NCBI GenBank assembly: GCA_041663485.1
Contig: JBAYMO010000014.1
Location: 1 to 40,572 of the forward strand
Direction of reading: 5' to 3'
From: 02-FULL-45-11b sp041663485
GTDB lineage: Bacteria > Patescibacteriota > Patescibacteriia > Buchananbacterales > UBA6539
Length of the DNA: 40,572 nt
Shown piece after piece: positions 1-6,771 of the stretch; positions within the stretch are counted from its first letter, which is position 1, and each line of letters starts with the position of its first letter. The notes under the pieces are model-generated. The model did not search any database, was not told where the DNA came from, and saw nothing but the letters and a program-made list of their open reading frames with translations. A program made the position numbers and the translations under genes.

Positions 1-666
<666 letters not shown>

Positions 667-681
667 AGGGAGACAAATTTT

Positions 682-816
682 ATGGAGAGCCGGAATTCCG
701 CTCTTCATAACTGTCGACGTGCGCTATAAGCGCAACGAACGGATATTGATCAGGTATGGTCACTTCTAAATTGTTAAAGTATCAGCAAAAAATCAGCGTC
801 AAACGCTGGTTTTTTG
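682..816 (+). terminator. 16S downstream hairpin and Rho-independent terminator
   Basis: A hairpin at 682-710 (tatggagagc / gctcttcata) follows the 16S 3' end and could be part of a processing stem. At 786-816 the sequence aaaaaatcagcg-tcaaa-cgctggttttttg forms a clear intrinsic terminator with a T-run. It closes the rRNA transcript after 16S, before the next protein gene. Confidence 0.8.
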
Positions 817-888
817 TTTTGCCAATTTTATGATATTATATATGATATAACCAAACTAATTTAAAATTGGTATTAAAAAATAAAACCT

Positions 889-2217
889 ATGGCGATGCAA
901 AATGCAAAAATAAAAAATACAAAAATCCCCAGCGTCAAAACCCTGGCAAAATCTCGGGCTAAAACGAAAACTTCGGCCGCTGCGGCCAGCTTGAAACCGA
1001 CCACATCCGAAGCCGCTCCTCTGCCCAGACCGAGAAAAAAAATATACCCTAAAACCGGAATTTTATTGGTAATAGTTTTAATTGCCCTAGCCATAGCCTG
1101 TTATTTTGTTTGGCAAAAAAATAAAGAATTGAATTTAATGGCTGAGGAAAAATTAAATGAAACCGTACAAAAGCCCATTGATACTTTTGTCTTGCCAAAA
1201 ATCGCGTCTGATCAAGTAATTTTTTCCGGCGATTATAAATTAACAAACAACGCCTGGTCCAGCGACAGTCAAAAAGCTTTTGTCTATCAATTTTCTGGTC
1301 AAACCGAAGAAGGTGATCCCGAATATAAAAGCTACAGCATCTTTAATTTTACCACCAATACCACTACCGCCATTGAAATAAAGGATAACCCTGTTTCCCC
1401 TGATGCCTATTGGATAGATAACAATAATTTTGCGACTGAAAAAAGAATTGTTGATTTATCTAATCCTGAACAAGTTGCCCTAAAAGTCGCCGCGCCAGCC
1501 ACCCTTAAAGGTTTTGAACTGCTTGATAAAATCAAATACCTGGATCCAGAAACTAAAAAAGAAATAAATGATGTCAACCATTTGTCCATTTCACCTGATG
1601 GCAAAAACGCGGCTTTCTTTTCCCGCTACAACAGTCCTGACGCCGTTACTTTCCGATTTTATATTCTACCCCTTAACGCAAAATCTCTGGACGAGCTGGT
1701 AAGCATCGGTAATTTTACCGGATCAAATGACACGACATATTTTGTCTGGACAAAGGACAGCCGCTATTTAACTTTTTATAACGCCAATATTTTTGACGCG
1801 GTGAATAAAAAAATTATTTTAGCGCCCAGCGAGGGATTAGTTGACGGTCATGTTATTTTTTCGCCTGATAGCACGACAGCCTTAATTTTTAGAGACTACG
1901 CCGAAAACAATCCCCTGGCTCGAGAAATCTATTTAATGAATTTGGCCGATGGCAAAAAAACCGATATCTTGAGTATCGATAAATATGCATTTTCCGACAA
2001 CTCCCAAGCGCTGGATGGTAACTTTAGTCCCAATAGTAAATACATTATTTACAATAACGACAATGAGCTTTGGTTGGCCGAAGTTATGACCGGCAAAAAA
2101 AAGCGATTAGTCACCGGAGAAAATTTCTATACCTCCCCGCGTCTTTCACCGGACGGAACTAAAATATTATACGTTGTACCACATAAAGAGGTTAGACTAA
2201 TTAAGCTCGGCTGGTAG
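889..2217 (+). CDS. Membrane-anchored protein with TolB-like beta-propeller (PD40/WD40-like) repeats
   Basis: 442 residues. The N-terminus (1-55) is basic and Ala/Lys-rich and presumably cytoplasmic. A single hydrophobic segment at about 57-74 (ILLVIVLIALAIACYFVW) anchors it, leaving a large extracytoplasmic domain. This carries repeated blade motifs of TolB/PD40 type: SPDGKNAAFFSRY, SPDSTTALIF, SPNSKYIIYNNDNELWLAE and SPDGTKILYV. Such propellers usually mediate protein contacts; no enzymatic motif is visible. The ATG at 889 has no clear SD, like most core genes here. The gene has its own downstream terminator, so it is probably monocistronic. Its exact partner or function is unknown. Confidence 0.8.
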   Translation: MAMQNAKIKNTKIPSVKTLAKSRAKTKTSAAAASLKPTTSEAAPLPRPRKKIYPKTGILLVIVLIALAIACYFVWQKNKELNLMAEEKLNETVQKPIDTFVLPKIASDQVIFSGDYKLTNNAWSSDSQKAFVYQFSGQTEEGDPEYKSYSIFNFTTNTTTAIEIKDNPVSPDAYWIDNNNFATEKRIVDLSNPEQVALKVAAPATLKGFELLDKIKYLDPETKKEINDVNHLSISPDGKNAAFFSRYNSPDAVTFRFYILPLNAKSLDELVSIGNFTGSNDTTYFVWTKDSRYLTFYNANIFDAVNKKIILAPSEGLVDGHVIFSPDSTTALIFRDYAENNPLAREIYLMNLADGKKTDILSIDKYAFSDNSQALDGNFSPNSKYIIYNNDNELWLAEVMTGKKKRLVTGENFYTSPRLSPDGTKILYVVPHKEVRLIKLGW

Positions 2218-2233
2218 AATAGTCTATTTAAAC

Positions 2234-2263
2234 AAAATCCAGGCTTTTATTCCTGGATTTTTG
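2234..2263 (+). terminator. Intrinsic terminator
   Basis: The hairpin aaatccagg-cttttatt-cctggattt is followed by ttg, 17 bases after the stop of the beta-propeller protein gene. Confidence 0.75.
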
Positions 2264-2275
2264 TGTCATGCAGGG

Positions 2276-2304
2276 TTGACGAGTTCAATTGTTTTTGATA
2301 TATT
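2276..2304 (+). promoter_or_regulatory. Predicted sigma70-type promoter of the tRNA cluster
   Basis: TTGACG at 2276-2281 and TATATT at 2299-2304 are separated by exactly 17 bp. It lies 200 bp upstream of the first intact tRNA (Ile) and is the best promoter-like sequence before the cluster. Confidence 0.6.
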
Positions 2305-2379
2305 AGGAAAGTAATTTTTAACCGTTTTTGGCCATAAGTAAACTGAAAGAAGCTACTAATTGGTCAATTTATTTGTTTA

Positions 2380-2485
2380 GGGCGATTAGCTTCCGCCTTC
2401 GCTCCTCGCCTTCGCTCGGAGCTTCGGCGAGACAAGCCCGCTTTCACATCGTTTCGGCAAAGCCTGGCGGACAGGCAGCTGGTTA
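2380..2485 (+). pseudogene. Broken tRNA-Ile 5' copy split by an 84-bp palindromic insert
   Basis: The start of tRNA-Ile (gggcgattagct, 2380-2391) is interrupted by 84 bp (2392-2475), then tRNA sequence resumes exactly with cagctggtta (2476-2485) and stops. The upstream flank and tRNA start (2371-2391) are repeated directly at 2501-2521 before the intact gene. The insert begins tccgcc and has ggcgga near its end. Inside are nested palindromes such as ctcgcc/ggcgag and gcctg-gcgga-caggc. It cannot encode a functional tRNA. Confidence 0.75.
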
Positions 2486-2509
2486 AAAATAAAAACTATT
2501 ATTTGTTTA

Positions 2510-2586
2510 GGGCGATTAGCTCAGCTGGTTAGAGCGCGTCACTGATAATGACGAGGTCCGAGGTTCGAGTCCTCGATCGCCCACCA
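2510..2586 (+). tRNA. tRNA-Ile (GAT anticodon)
   Basis: A complete cloverleaf: acceptor GGGCGAT / ATCGCCC, D-arm AGCTCAGCTGGTTAGAGC, anticodon loop with GAT (tcactgataatga), T-arm with GGTTCGAGTCC. The CCA end is encoded (2584-2586). First intact gene of the tRNA cluster. Confidence 0.97.
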
Positions 2587-2620
2587 ATCATTTACCGGTA
2601 ATTCAATCCAGAAACTAAGG

Positions 2621-2640
2621 GCCGGGTTAGCTCAGTTGTA
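2621..2640 (+). pseudogene. tRNA-Phe 5' fragment
   Basis: The 20 bases gccgggttagctcagttgta match the first 20 bases of the intact tRNA-Phe at 2671, with one change (ttg for tgg in the D-loop). The fragment stops abruptly at the left arm of an inverted repeat. Confidence 0.75.
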
Positions 2641-2642
2641 AA

Positions 2643-2758
2643 GTCCCATAATGTCCCTTGCCGGTATTAAGCCGGGTTAGCTCAGTGGTAGAGCGAAGGA
2701 CTGAAAATCCTTGCGTCCCCAGTTCAATTCTGGGACCCGGCAAGGGATATTATGGGAC
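2643..2758 (+). repeat. 22-bp inverted repeat enclosing the intact tRNA-Phe
   Basis: Left arm 2643-2664 and right arm 2737-2758 are reverse complements over 22 bp with a single difference, which would be a G-U pair in RNA. The right arm starts inside the tRNA 3' end (ccggca), so the left arm contains an inverted copy of the tRNA tail. The arms flank the only intact tRNA-Phe. Confidence 0.85.
2671..2742 (+). tRNA. tRNA-Phe (GAA anticodon), no encoded CCA
   Basis: A complete cloverleaf: acceptor GCCGGGT / ACCCGGC, D-arm AGCTCAGTGGTAGAGC, anticodon stem-loop aagga-ctgaaaa-tcctt with GAA, and T-arm cccag-ttcaatt-ctggg. The discriminator A is followed by aggg rather than CCA, so CCA must be added enzymatically. 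It is flanked by an inverted repeat and by broken copies on both sides. Confidence 0.95.
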
Positions 2759-2765
2759 AAACTCC

Positions 2766-2833
2766 GGACTGAAAATCCTTGCGTCCCCAGCCTGCCTGCC
2801 GGTAGGCAGGTTCAATTCTGGGACCCGGCACCA
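2766..2833 (+). pseudogene. tRNA-Phe 3' fragment with 20-bp palindrome inserted at the T-loop, CCA encoded
   Basis: ggactgaaaatccttgcgt plus ccccag (2766-2790) is the anticodon arm to T-stem of tRNA-Phe. It is then cut by the palindrome cctgcctgccggtaggcagg (2791-2810) exactly at the T-stem/T-loop border. The T-loop, T-stem and acceptor resume (2811-2830), ending in CCA. The intact gene lacks this CCA, which suggests that this remnant keeps the ancestral 3' end. Confidence 0.8.
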
Positions 2834-2837
2834 ATTA

Positions 2838-2912
2838 TCTCAAATCTTAAATCTCAAAAATATTATTGATTTCATTTTTGAAATTTGAGATTTGAAATCT
2901 GAGATTTTTTTT
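2838..2912 (+). terminator. AT-rich hairpin with T-run between tRNA-Phe and tRNA-Pro
   Basis: An imperfect long inverted repeat pairs 2838-2860 (tctcaaatcttaaatctc...) with 2880-2905 (gaaatttgagatttgaaatc...). It ends in eight T residues directly before tRNA-Pro. It looks like an intrinsic terminator, but may be an attenuating or processing hairpin since tRNA-Pro follows at once and no separate promoter is obvious. Confidence 0.5.
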
Positions 2913-2989
2913 CGGGGTATAGCGAAGTTGGCTATCGCGCCTGCTTTGGGAGCAGGAGACCGCCGGTTCGAGTCCGGCTACCCCGACCA
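2913..2989 (+). tRNA. tRNA-Pro (TGG anticodon)
   Basis: Acceptor CGGGGTA / TACCCCG, anticodon stem-loop cctgc-tttggga-gcagg with TGG, T-arm gccgg-ttcgagt-ccggc, discriminator A, encoded CCA. A complete cloverleaf. Confidence 0.96.
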
Positions 2990-3030
2990 GAATTTTTGTT
3001 AAAAAGAGGTTTAAAAAATAACAAGATTTT

Positions 3031-3116
3031 CGAAGTATAGCGAAGTTGTCCGCCAGCCGGCGGAGCCAAGCTTTGGGAGCAGGAGACCGCCGGTTCGAGT
3101 CCGGCTACCCCGACCA
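3031..3116 (+). pseudogene. Degenerate tRNA-Pro copy with palindrome in the D-arm
   Basis: This copy of the tRNA-Pro gene has a changed 5' acceptor strand (cgaagta), which no longer pairs with taccccg. The D-loop/D-stem is replaced by the palindrome tccgccagccggcgga (3049-3064). The anticodon arm onward, including CCA, matches the intact gene. It is probably non-functional as a tRNA. Confidence 0.8.
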
Positions 3117-3131
3117 ATCATTTTTAAAAAG

Positions 3132-3167
3132 CAGAGACCGTTCGCCCGAGGCGAACTACCCCGACCA
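3132..3167 (+). pseudogene. tRNA-Pro 3' fragment with palindrome in place of the T-arm
   Basis: A short remnant gcagagaccg (3131-3140) is joined to the palindrome ttcgcccgaggcgaa (3141-3155), then ctaccccgacca (3156-3167), the acceptor 3' strand with CCA. The T-arm has been replaced by the palindrome. Confidence 0.7.
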
Positions 3168-3186
3168 AAATTTAATGATTTAAATA

Positions 3187-3283
3187 TTTTATCCTGAAAG
3201 CGGGTATCATATAACGGCTATTATCACAGGTTTCCAACCTGTTGACAGGGGTTCGACTCCCCTTACCCGCTTTTAGGATAAAA
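3187..3283 (+). repeat. 20-bp inverted repeat extending the acceptor stem of tRNA-Gly
   Basis: 3187-3206 and 3264-3283 are complementary over 20 positions with one difference (G-U in RNA). The innermost 7 bp are the tRNA acceptor stem, and the rest continues it into the leader and trailer. The precursor could therefore fold with a stem of about 20 bp below the cloverleaf. Confidence 0.85.
3200..3271 (+). tRNA. tRNA-Gly (TCC anticodon), no encoded CCA
   Basis: Acceptor GCGGGTA / TACCCGC, anticodon stem-loop acagg-tttccaa-cctgt with TCC, T-arm gggg-ttcgact-cccc, discriminator T followed by tttagg. CCA is not encoded. The acceptor stem is extended by complementary flanks. Confidence 0.95.
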
Positions 3284-3287
3284 TAAC

Positions 3288-3345
3288 GAGGGTTCTGCGC
3301 CGCCGGCGCATCCGCCTCTGGCGGAGACTCCCCTTACCCGCTCCA
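3288..3345 (+). pseudogene. tRNA-Gly 3' fragment with two palindromes in the T-loop, CCA encoded
   Basis: A T-arm remnant ggttc (3291-3295) is followed by two back-to-back palindromes, tgcgccgccggcgca (3296-3310) and tccgcctctggcgga (3311-3325). Then gactccccttacccgctcca completes the T-arm and acceptor with CCA. The insertion point is inside the T-loop. Confidence 0.78.
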
Positions 3346-3351
3346 TGCAAG

Positions 3352-3376
3352 AAATCGCCCTAGAGGCGATTTTTTG
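3352..3376 (+). terminator. Intrinsic terminator of the tRNA cluster
   Basis: aaatcgcc-ctag-aggcgatttttt: strong hairpin plus T-run directly after the last tRNA fragment. Near-copies of this terminator and its flank occur at 5221-5250 and 7496-7523. Confidence 0.85.
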
Positions 3377-3380
3377 ATTC

Positions 3381-3416
3381 AAAAAAAATCACCACCGATA
3401 TGCTCTGATCGGTGGC
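3381..3416 (-). terminator. Intrinsic terminator of the 66-aa gene (minus strand)
   Basis: ccaccgat (3392-3399) pairs with atcggtgg (3408-3415). The minus-strand transcript then runs into eight U residues (plus-strand A-run 3381-3388). It lies just past the stop of the minus-strand gene ending at 3444. Confidence 0.85.
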
Positions 3417-3443
3417 GTGAGCCGCAACTTCGCTTAATAAATC

Positions 3444-3644
3444 CTACTCAGAAAGCACTCTGAGCCGGACATACATACCAGGATTACTGCAATTCGACCG
3501 CACATCAATTTTTTCCACTTTGGACAAATCGACGGTAAGCTCATACATACCTTCTTCTACTTGGAGTTGAAGATATACTGTCCTACCTTCAACAAGATCT
3601 GCCAAATCTTTAGGCCGAATGTAATACCGCGTTGTCAAAATCAT
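3444..3644 (-). CDS. Small uncharacterised protein (66 aa)
   Basis: I do not recognise the family. The start at 3644 (protein MILTTRYYIRPKDL...) is chosen because a good SD (aaggagaagagaca) sits immediately upstream; the open frame extends 15 codons further upstream to 3689 without such a site. The protein is soluble, with alternating hydrophobic residues suggesting beta-strands (TVYLQLQVEEGMYELTVDL) and no signal or TM segment. It has its own promoter (3769-3797), a structured leader and a terminator, so it is an autonomous transcription unit between the tRNA cluster and the TrmB-like gene. Confidence 0.75.
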   Translation of the reverse strand: MILTTRYYIRPKDLADLVEGRTVYLQLQVEEGMYELTVDLSKVEKIDVRSNCSNPGMYVRLRVLSE

Positions 3645-3677
3645 TGTCTCTTCTCCTTGTAGTAAAGCTTGTGTCTC

Positions 3678-3740
3678 TTGACTCCACAAAATGATTATTT
3701 AACTAAATTGGTGCATCAAATAACCAATTTGTAGAGTCAA
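3678..3740 (-). promoter_or_regulatory. Structured 5' leader of the 66-aa gene
   Basis: Inside the minus-strand leader, 3678-3688 and 3730-3740 form an 11-bp inverted repeat with one difference. Within it, aaattggt (3705-3712) pairs with accaattt (3723-3730). The structure could be a cis-regulatory RNA or a protein binding site; no known riboswitch consensus was recognised. Confidence 0.45.
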
Positions 3741-3768
3741 ACAATTAGGTATTAAAGATCAACAAATG

Positions 3769-3797
3769 ATCATAACATACATAAATTGCTCTGTCAA
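3769..3797 (-). promoter_or_regulatory. Consensus-like promoter for the 66-aa gene
   Basis: Read on the minus strand: TTGACA (3797-3792), a 17-bp spacer, TATGAT (3774-3769). Expected start near 3762, giving a leader of about 118 nt before the ATG at 3644. Confidence 0.8.
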
Positions 3798-3873
3798 TAA
3801 TAGTGTAGTAGTTATTTTTTAGCTAACTTGAGAACATATCTCAATTCTAACGTCATCTAATGAGGTACTCGTC

Positions 3874-3905
3874 AAAAAATCTAGATATAAACCTAGATTT
3901 TTTTT
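3874..3905. terminator. Hairpin with A/T runs, probable terminator of the TrmB-like gene
   Basis: aaaatctag-atataaac-ctagatttttttt is flanked by A's on the left and T's on the right, so it can act on either strand. It lies 16 bp beyond the stop of the minus-strand TrmB-like gene. Confidence 0.7.
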
Positions 3906-3921
3906 GTATTATTAACACTAA

Positions 3922-4689
3922 CTAATTTATGTCCGGCTCAGTCGATCCCAGTTTCCACATGAAATCGAAGAAGCCTTTTAGCGTATTGGAGAATTCCTTG
4001 CTCTCAATTATAAAACCAAAATTTTCTTTTTTACTGGAAATCATTGCGACTTTGTTGTCATAGACCATAATCATTGATGCGCTAAACAAATCAGGTGGAA
4101 GATATCTAACATATCTTTTCAAGTTAATATTTTGTCGTCCTCTCTTCTCAGTATAAATATCGCCTGATTTTGGGTGCAAATCATACGCAGTAATTCCTCT
4201 TTTTATCCTTTCTTTAATATACTCTTCCACGAAATCTTCACCGAGTAATTCACTATGACTTTTTGCTTTTACAACCTGGTAAATCTTTTTTGAAATGCAA
4301 TTAAGGCCGTCTTGATAGATCTGTCTAATGCCGCTTTTCCCTTCAAAAAAAGTTACCTGGGGGTGTATATGATAAGTGGAAAAAACATTTTCTAATTCCG
4401 GCAATGATTTTTTCAAAGCTTCCCGGCGCTTATCTAGAATATCAAGCAATAATGCTGGAGACTGGGCTTGGAATAGCTTAGACTTATTTTTGACAACGGA
4501 ATTTAATATTTCCATTTTTACTAATTCATCAATTATACCGTAGGTCGTTGTCCGTTTGATATTTGCTCTCCGGCTAATTTCAGGGACTTTTGCCATATTC
4601 AACTCTAAGCAAGCCAAATACACTTTGGCTTGCTTTTCCGTCAATCCAGCTTGTACTAATATTGATTCGTACATATTCTTCGACAACAT
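3922..4689 (-). CDS. TrmB-like winged-helix transcriptional regulator
   Basis: 255 residues. The N-terminal part (about 8-70) is a winged helix-turn-helix of TrmB/sugar-specific regulator type (LTEKQAKVYLACLELNMAKVPEISRRANIKRTTTYGIIDELVKMEIL). It is followed by a short helical linker (LLLDILDKRREALKKSLPELENVF) and a C-terminal sensor-like domain ending in FFDFMWKLG. These proteins in candidate phyla are usually annotated as TrmB family; the ligand cannot be told from sequence. The start at 4689 is the first ATG; an in-frame ATG at 4674 is possible and neither has an SD. The gene is transcribed divergently from the zinc-ribbon gene at 4844, which may be a target (inference). Confidence 0.82.
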   Translation of the reverse strand: MLSKNMYESILVQAGLTEKQAKVYLACLELNMAKVPEISRRANIKRTTTYGIIDELVKMEILNSVVKNKSKLFQAQSPALLLDILDKRREALKKSLPELENVFSTYHIHPQVTFFEGKSGIRQIYQDGLNCISKKIYQVVKAKSHSELLGEDFVEEYIKERIKRGITAYDLHPKSGDIYTEKRGRQNINLKRYVRYLPPDLFSASMIMVYDNKVAMISSKKENFGFIIESKEFSNTLKGFFDFMWKLGSTEPDIN

Positions 4690-4843
4690 TTATATTATAC
4701 ATTTTATCTAAAATTAGTCAATATTAATTGATATTTCAAATAAATATCTATTTTTTTAGGACAAATTATTTTATAAATTATAAACTAAGAGTGAATTAAG
4801 AGGAATGTTCTTTGGTGCTAGCAAACAATAGGAGGATGAGACT

Positions 4844-5095
4844 ATGCCAGAATCACCTTTTACGGAATTATGCCCCTGCTGTGGTCACCGGCTTGATCCA
4901 GACGCTCGCGTAGACCAATGCAAAGGTTGTGGCACGATAAGAATCAAAAAAGAGGTCTGGGATGAGCACGATGAGGGTTGGACAACGGATTACAGATATG
5001 AGAGAAAACCGCGAGAAGTTATGCAACATTATTGCCCTTCCTGCGGTGATGCTCTATCAGATGGAAGATGTTACAGTTGCTGCGATGGCGACTGA
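4844..5095 (+). CDS. Small zinc-ribbon protein
   Basis: 83 residues with two metal-site halves. The N-terminal half has CPCCG (10-14) with CKGCG (26-30), and the C-terminal half has YCPSCG with CYSCC, so it may bind two Zn ions. The middle is acidic and aromatic (EVWDEHDEGWTTDYRYE). Such ribbons commonly bind nucleic acid or protein; the function is not assignable. The start is secured by a perfect SD (aggagg) 9 bases before ATG. It has its own terminator and is divergent from the TrmB-like regulator. Confidence 0.82.
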   Translation: MPESPFTELCPCCGHRLDPDARVDQCKGCGTIRIKKEVWDEHDEGWTTDYRYERKPREVMQHYCPSCGDALSDGRCYSCCDGD

Positions 5096-5131
5096 CATCT
5101 AATTTATCTACGGCGATAATATTTGCGCCCA

Positions 5132-5161
5132 ACCGCATATTACAAGTATGCGGTTTTTTTA
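5132..5161 (+). terminator. Intrinsic terminator of the zinc-ribbon gene
   Basis: accgcata-ttacaag-tatgcggt followed by seven T's. Confidence 0.88.
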
Positions 5162-5178
5162 TAATCTTAATTCTAACG

Positions 5179-5250
5179 CCTGACTGCCGGCAAAGGCAGG
5201 TCATACAATAAGTTGCTCCATGCAAGAAATCGCCTTAAAGGCGATTTTCT
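5179..5250. repeat. Dispersed repeat, copy 1 (palindrome plus terminator)
   Basis: Palindromic ctgactgccggcaaaggcag continues into gtcatacaataagttgct, then ccatgcaagaaatcgccttaaaggcgatttt. The whole unit recurs with minor changes at 7452-7523. Its last third (gctccatgcaagaaatcgcc...) also follows the tRNA-Gly remnant at 3339-3376. Confidence 0.75.
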
Positions 5251-5276
5251 AAAAGAATTGTTCTATATTTTTTTAT

Positions 5277-6071
5277 CTAATTCTGACGATCTCTATAGTA
5301 TTCATAAACCTTAAATTGAGGACTATCAAATACAGGCGCAGCCTCACTATCCTTTAGAATTTCCATGTCTCGATCAATCAACGATACTAAACGTTCAAAC
5401 ATTTTTTTAATCTGCTCCCCAGCTGTCATCATTTCATCAATTTTCTTCCGAAGATCTGCGTCAGAATCTTTCTGCCTGGTCAACTTATCATACTCCTCCT
5501 GCGCATCTTTTATGCTTTTTCTTAAATCATCCTCTTCTTGTTCGTTTTCCTTAAACTCCTTTGCTATCTTATAAGATGGTTCCCATCGTTTTTCCCAATC
5601 TTTTTCATTGCGCAGGGCATCAATTATTACCTGAATTTTATCTATTTCTTTGGCCGTATAATCTGTAAGTATTTGAATTTCTTTTTTTAGTTCAGCTATT
5701 TTTGTTTCTAATTCTGAATCTTTGTCTGCTGATTCACTATCCTTTTGAACTTCCAGCCCTTGCAATTGTTTTTGTAATTCATGCTCTCCCTTTTGCAGTT
5801 CAGTATTTACTCTGGTATTTGCCGCCAATATTGCTGGCAACCTTTCCGCAGCCGCCAAAGCTGATTTTTTTCCTTCAACTACTGGCTGGGGATCGTTTTC
5901 ATTAGGTTGCAGCTTTTCATGCAGTTGGATGGGTGACGATTTCTCATCCCTAACGCGACCCTCTATATACGCAGAGTATAGTCTTAACTCCTCCATTCTA
6001 TCCGTACTGGCCATTGATTCTTGGCCAAAATCGGGGATCTCACTCCCATATTCAAAATTTACTCGTTTCAT
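5277..6071 (-). CDS. Coiled-coil protein of unknown function
   Basis: 264 residues, no family recognised. From about residue 75 to 245 the sequence is almost entirely charged heptad-like helix (LQKGEHELQKQLQGLEVQKD..., LETKIAELKKEIQILTDYTAKEIDKIQ..., DDLRKSIKDAQEEYDKLTRQKDSD...), predicting long coiled coils. There is no signal peptide or TM segment. The ATG at 6071 is preceded only by an A-rich stretch (aaagagaaaattt). Neighbours do not suggest a pathway. It may be structural or scaffolding (inference). Confidence 0.7.
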   Translation of the reverse strand: MKRVNFEYGSEIPDFGQESMASTDRMEELRLYSAYIEGRVRDEKSSPIQLHEKLQPNENDPQPVVEGKKSALAAAERLPAILAANTRVNTELQKGEHELQKQLQGLEVQKDSESADKDSELETKIAELKKEIQILTDYTAKEIDKIQVIIDALRNEKDWEKRWEPSYKIAKEFKENEQEEDDLRKSIKDAQEEYDKLTRQKDSDADLRKKIDEMMTAGEQIKKMFERLVSLIDRDMEILKDSEAAPVFDSPQFKVYEYYRDRQN

Positions 6072-6285
6072 AAATTTTCTCTTTAAATTACTCGTTATTA
6101 TTTAGCAATATAACATAATATATCGCTTTTGCAAATTATCAAATAATTATTTTATTAATAAGACGCAACCAATCGTGCAGGCTTTTTTATCCAAAGATTG
6201 TATAAGTAACTATTCTGATAAATCAAAGCTGAACCTACCAACTATCACGAATATTATGATTTAGTCAGGAGCTAACCAACTCATA

Positions 6286-6646
6286 TAAAAAGAGCGGCGA
6301 GACATGGTTAGTAACGCCGCGTTGGCTGACTTGGGTAACTGAATCCCTTTTAAGGCTGAGTCAGCAGATACAGCCTATGATTGAGCCCAGCTCAATCACC
6401 CTCAAGTGAGGTAGTGTATTCGGGAAGGCAACAATTATGCCCCATAAAGCAGGACGGCTGAGAAGGCAATTAAAGACAGCCTGGTGGTAGACCTACTCCA
6501 AGATCATAATTAAAATCCATTGGGGGTCTCAATTATGATCCGCCGAATACCAAAGTAATTGGTCGAAAAAAAATACGATAACCTTCGTCAAACATCAACC
6601 ACCTTTTGTTGCGAGGACTATTCTCATAGTGAGAATCCTCCTTTCG
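6286..6646. ncRNA. Unidentified structured RNA candidate (~360 nt)
   Basis: This gene-free stretch contains many exact complementary helices: gctgact/agtcagc (6325-6331 with 6359-6365), gattgagc/gctcaatc (6379-6386 with 6390-6397), ggctg/cagcc (6456-6460 with 6477-6481), a 10-bp stem 6502-6511 with 6531-6540, a long-range 8-bp stem 6416-6423 with 6543-6550, and a hairpin at 6613-6640. On the minus strand there is a TATACT box (6657-6652) and a terminator-like gcggcg/cgccgc hairpin followed by TCTTTTT (6320-6286), favouring minus-strand transcription. Plus-strand loops are purine-rich, so the strand stays open. It does not match the RNase P, tmRNA, 6S or SRP RNA landmarks I know. The remaining gene-free bases from 6072 to 6771 show nothing further. 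Confidence 0.6.
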
Positions 6647-6771
6647 GCTAAAGTATATCATATGTTTTTAGGCATTTCTAGTTTACTTTTTAATAATTTT
6701 AGAATTAAATCGCTTAATTAGACGATTTTTGGTATAATCTAAATAATAAAATAAAATATATTAATAAATAT

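Noticed and set aside
2658..3117. Protein-like reading frames across the tRNA cluster (2658-2888 +, 2932-3117 -)
   Set aside because: They lie on tRNA genes and their fragments; the peptides are typical spurious tRNA translations and have no SD.
2380..3345. CRISPR array
   Set aside because: Repeats are tRNA fragments and palindromes without regular spacing or unique spacers.
2380..3345. tRNA introns (group I or archaeal-type)
   Set aside because: Inserts are short palindromes not located at the anticodon-loop site, and the pieces do not rejoin into complete tRNAs with matching acceptor stems.
6286..6646. RNase P RNA, tmRNA or SRP RNA identity for the structured region
   Set aside because: The RNase P conserved core (gaggaaagtc), tmRNA tRNA-like ends and SRP ggaagcag loop are all absent on both strands.
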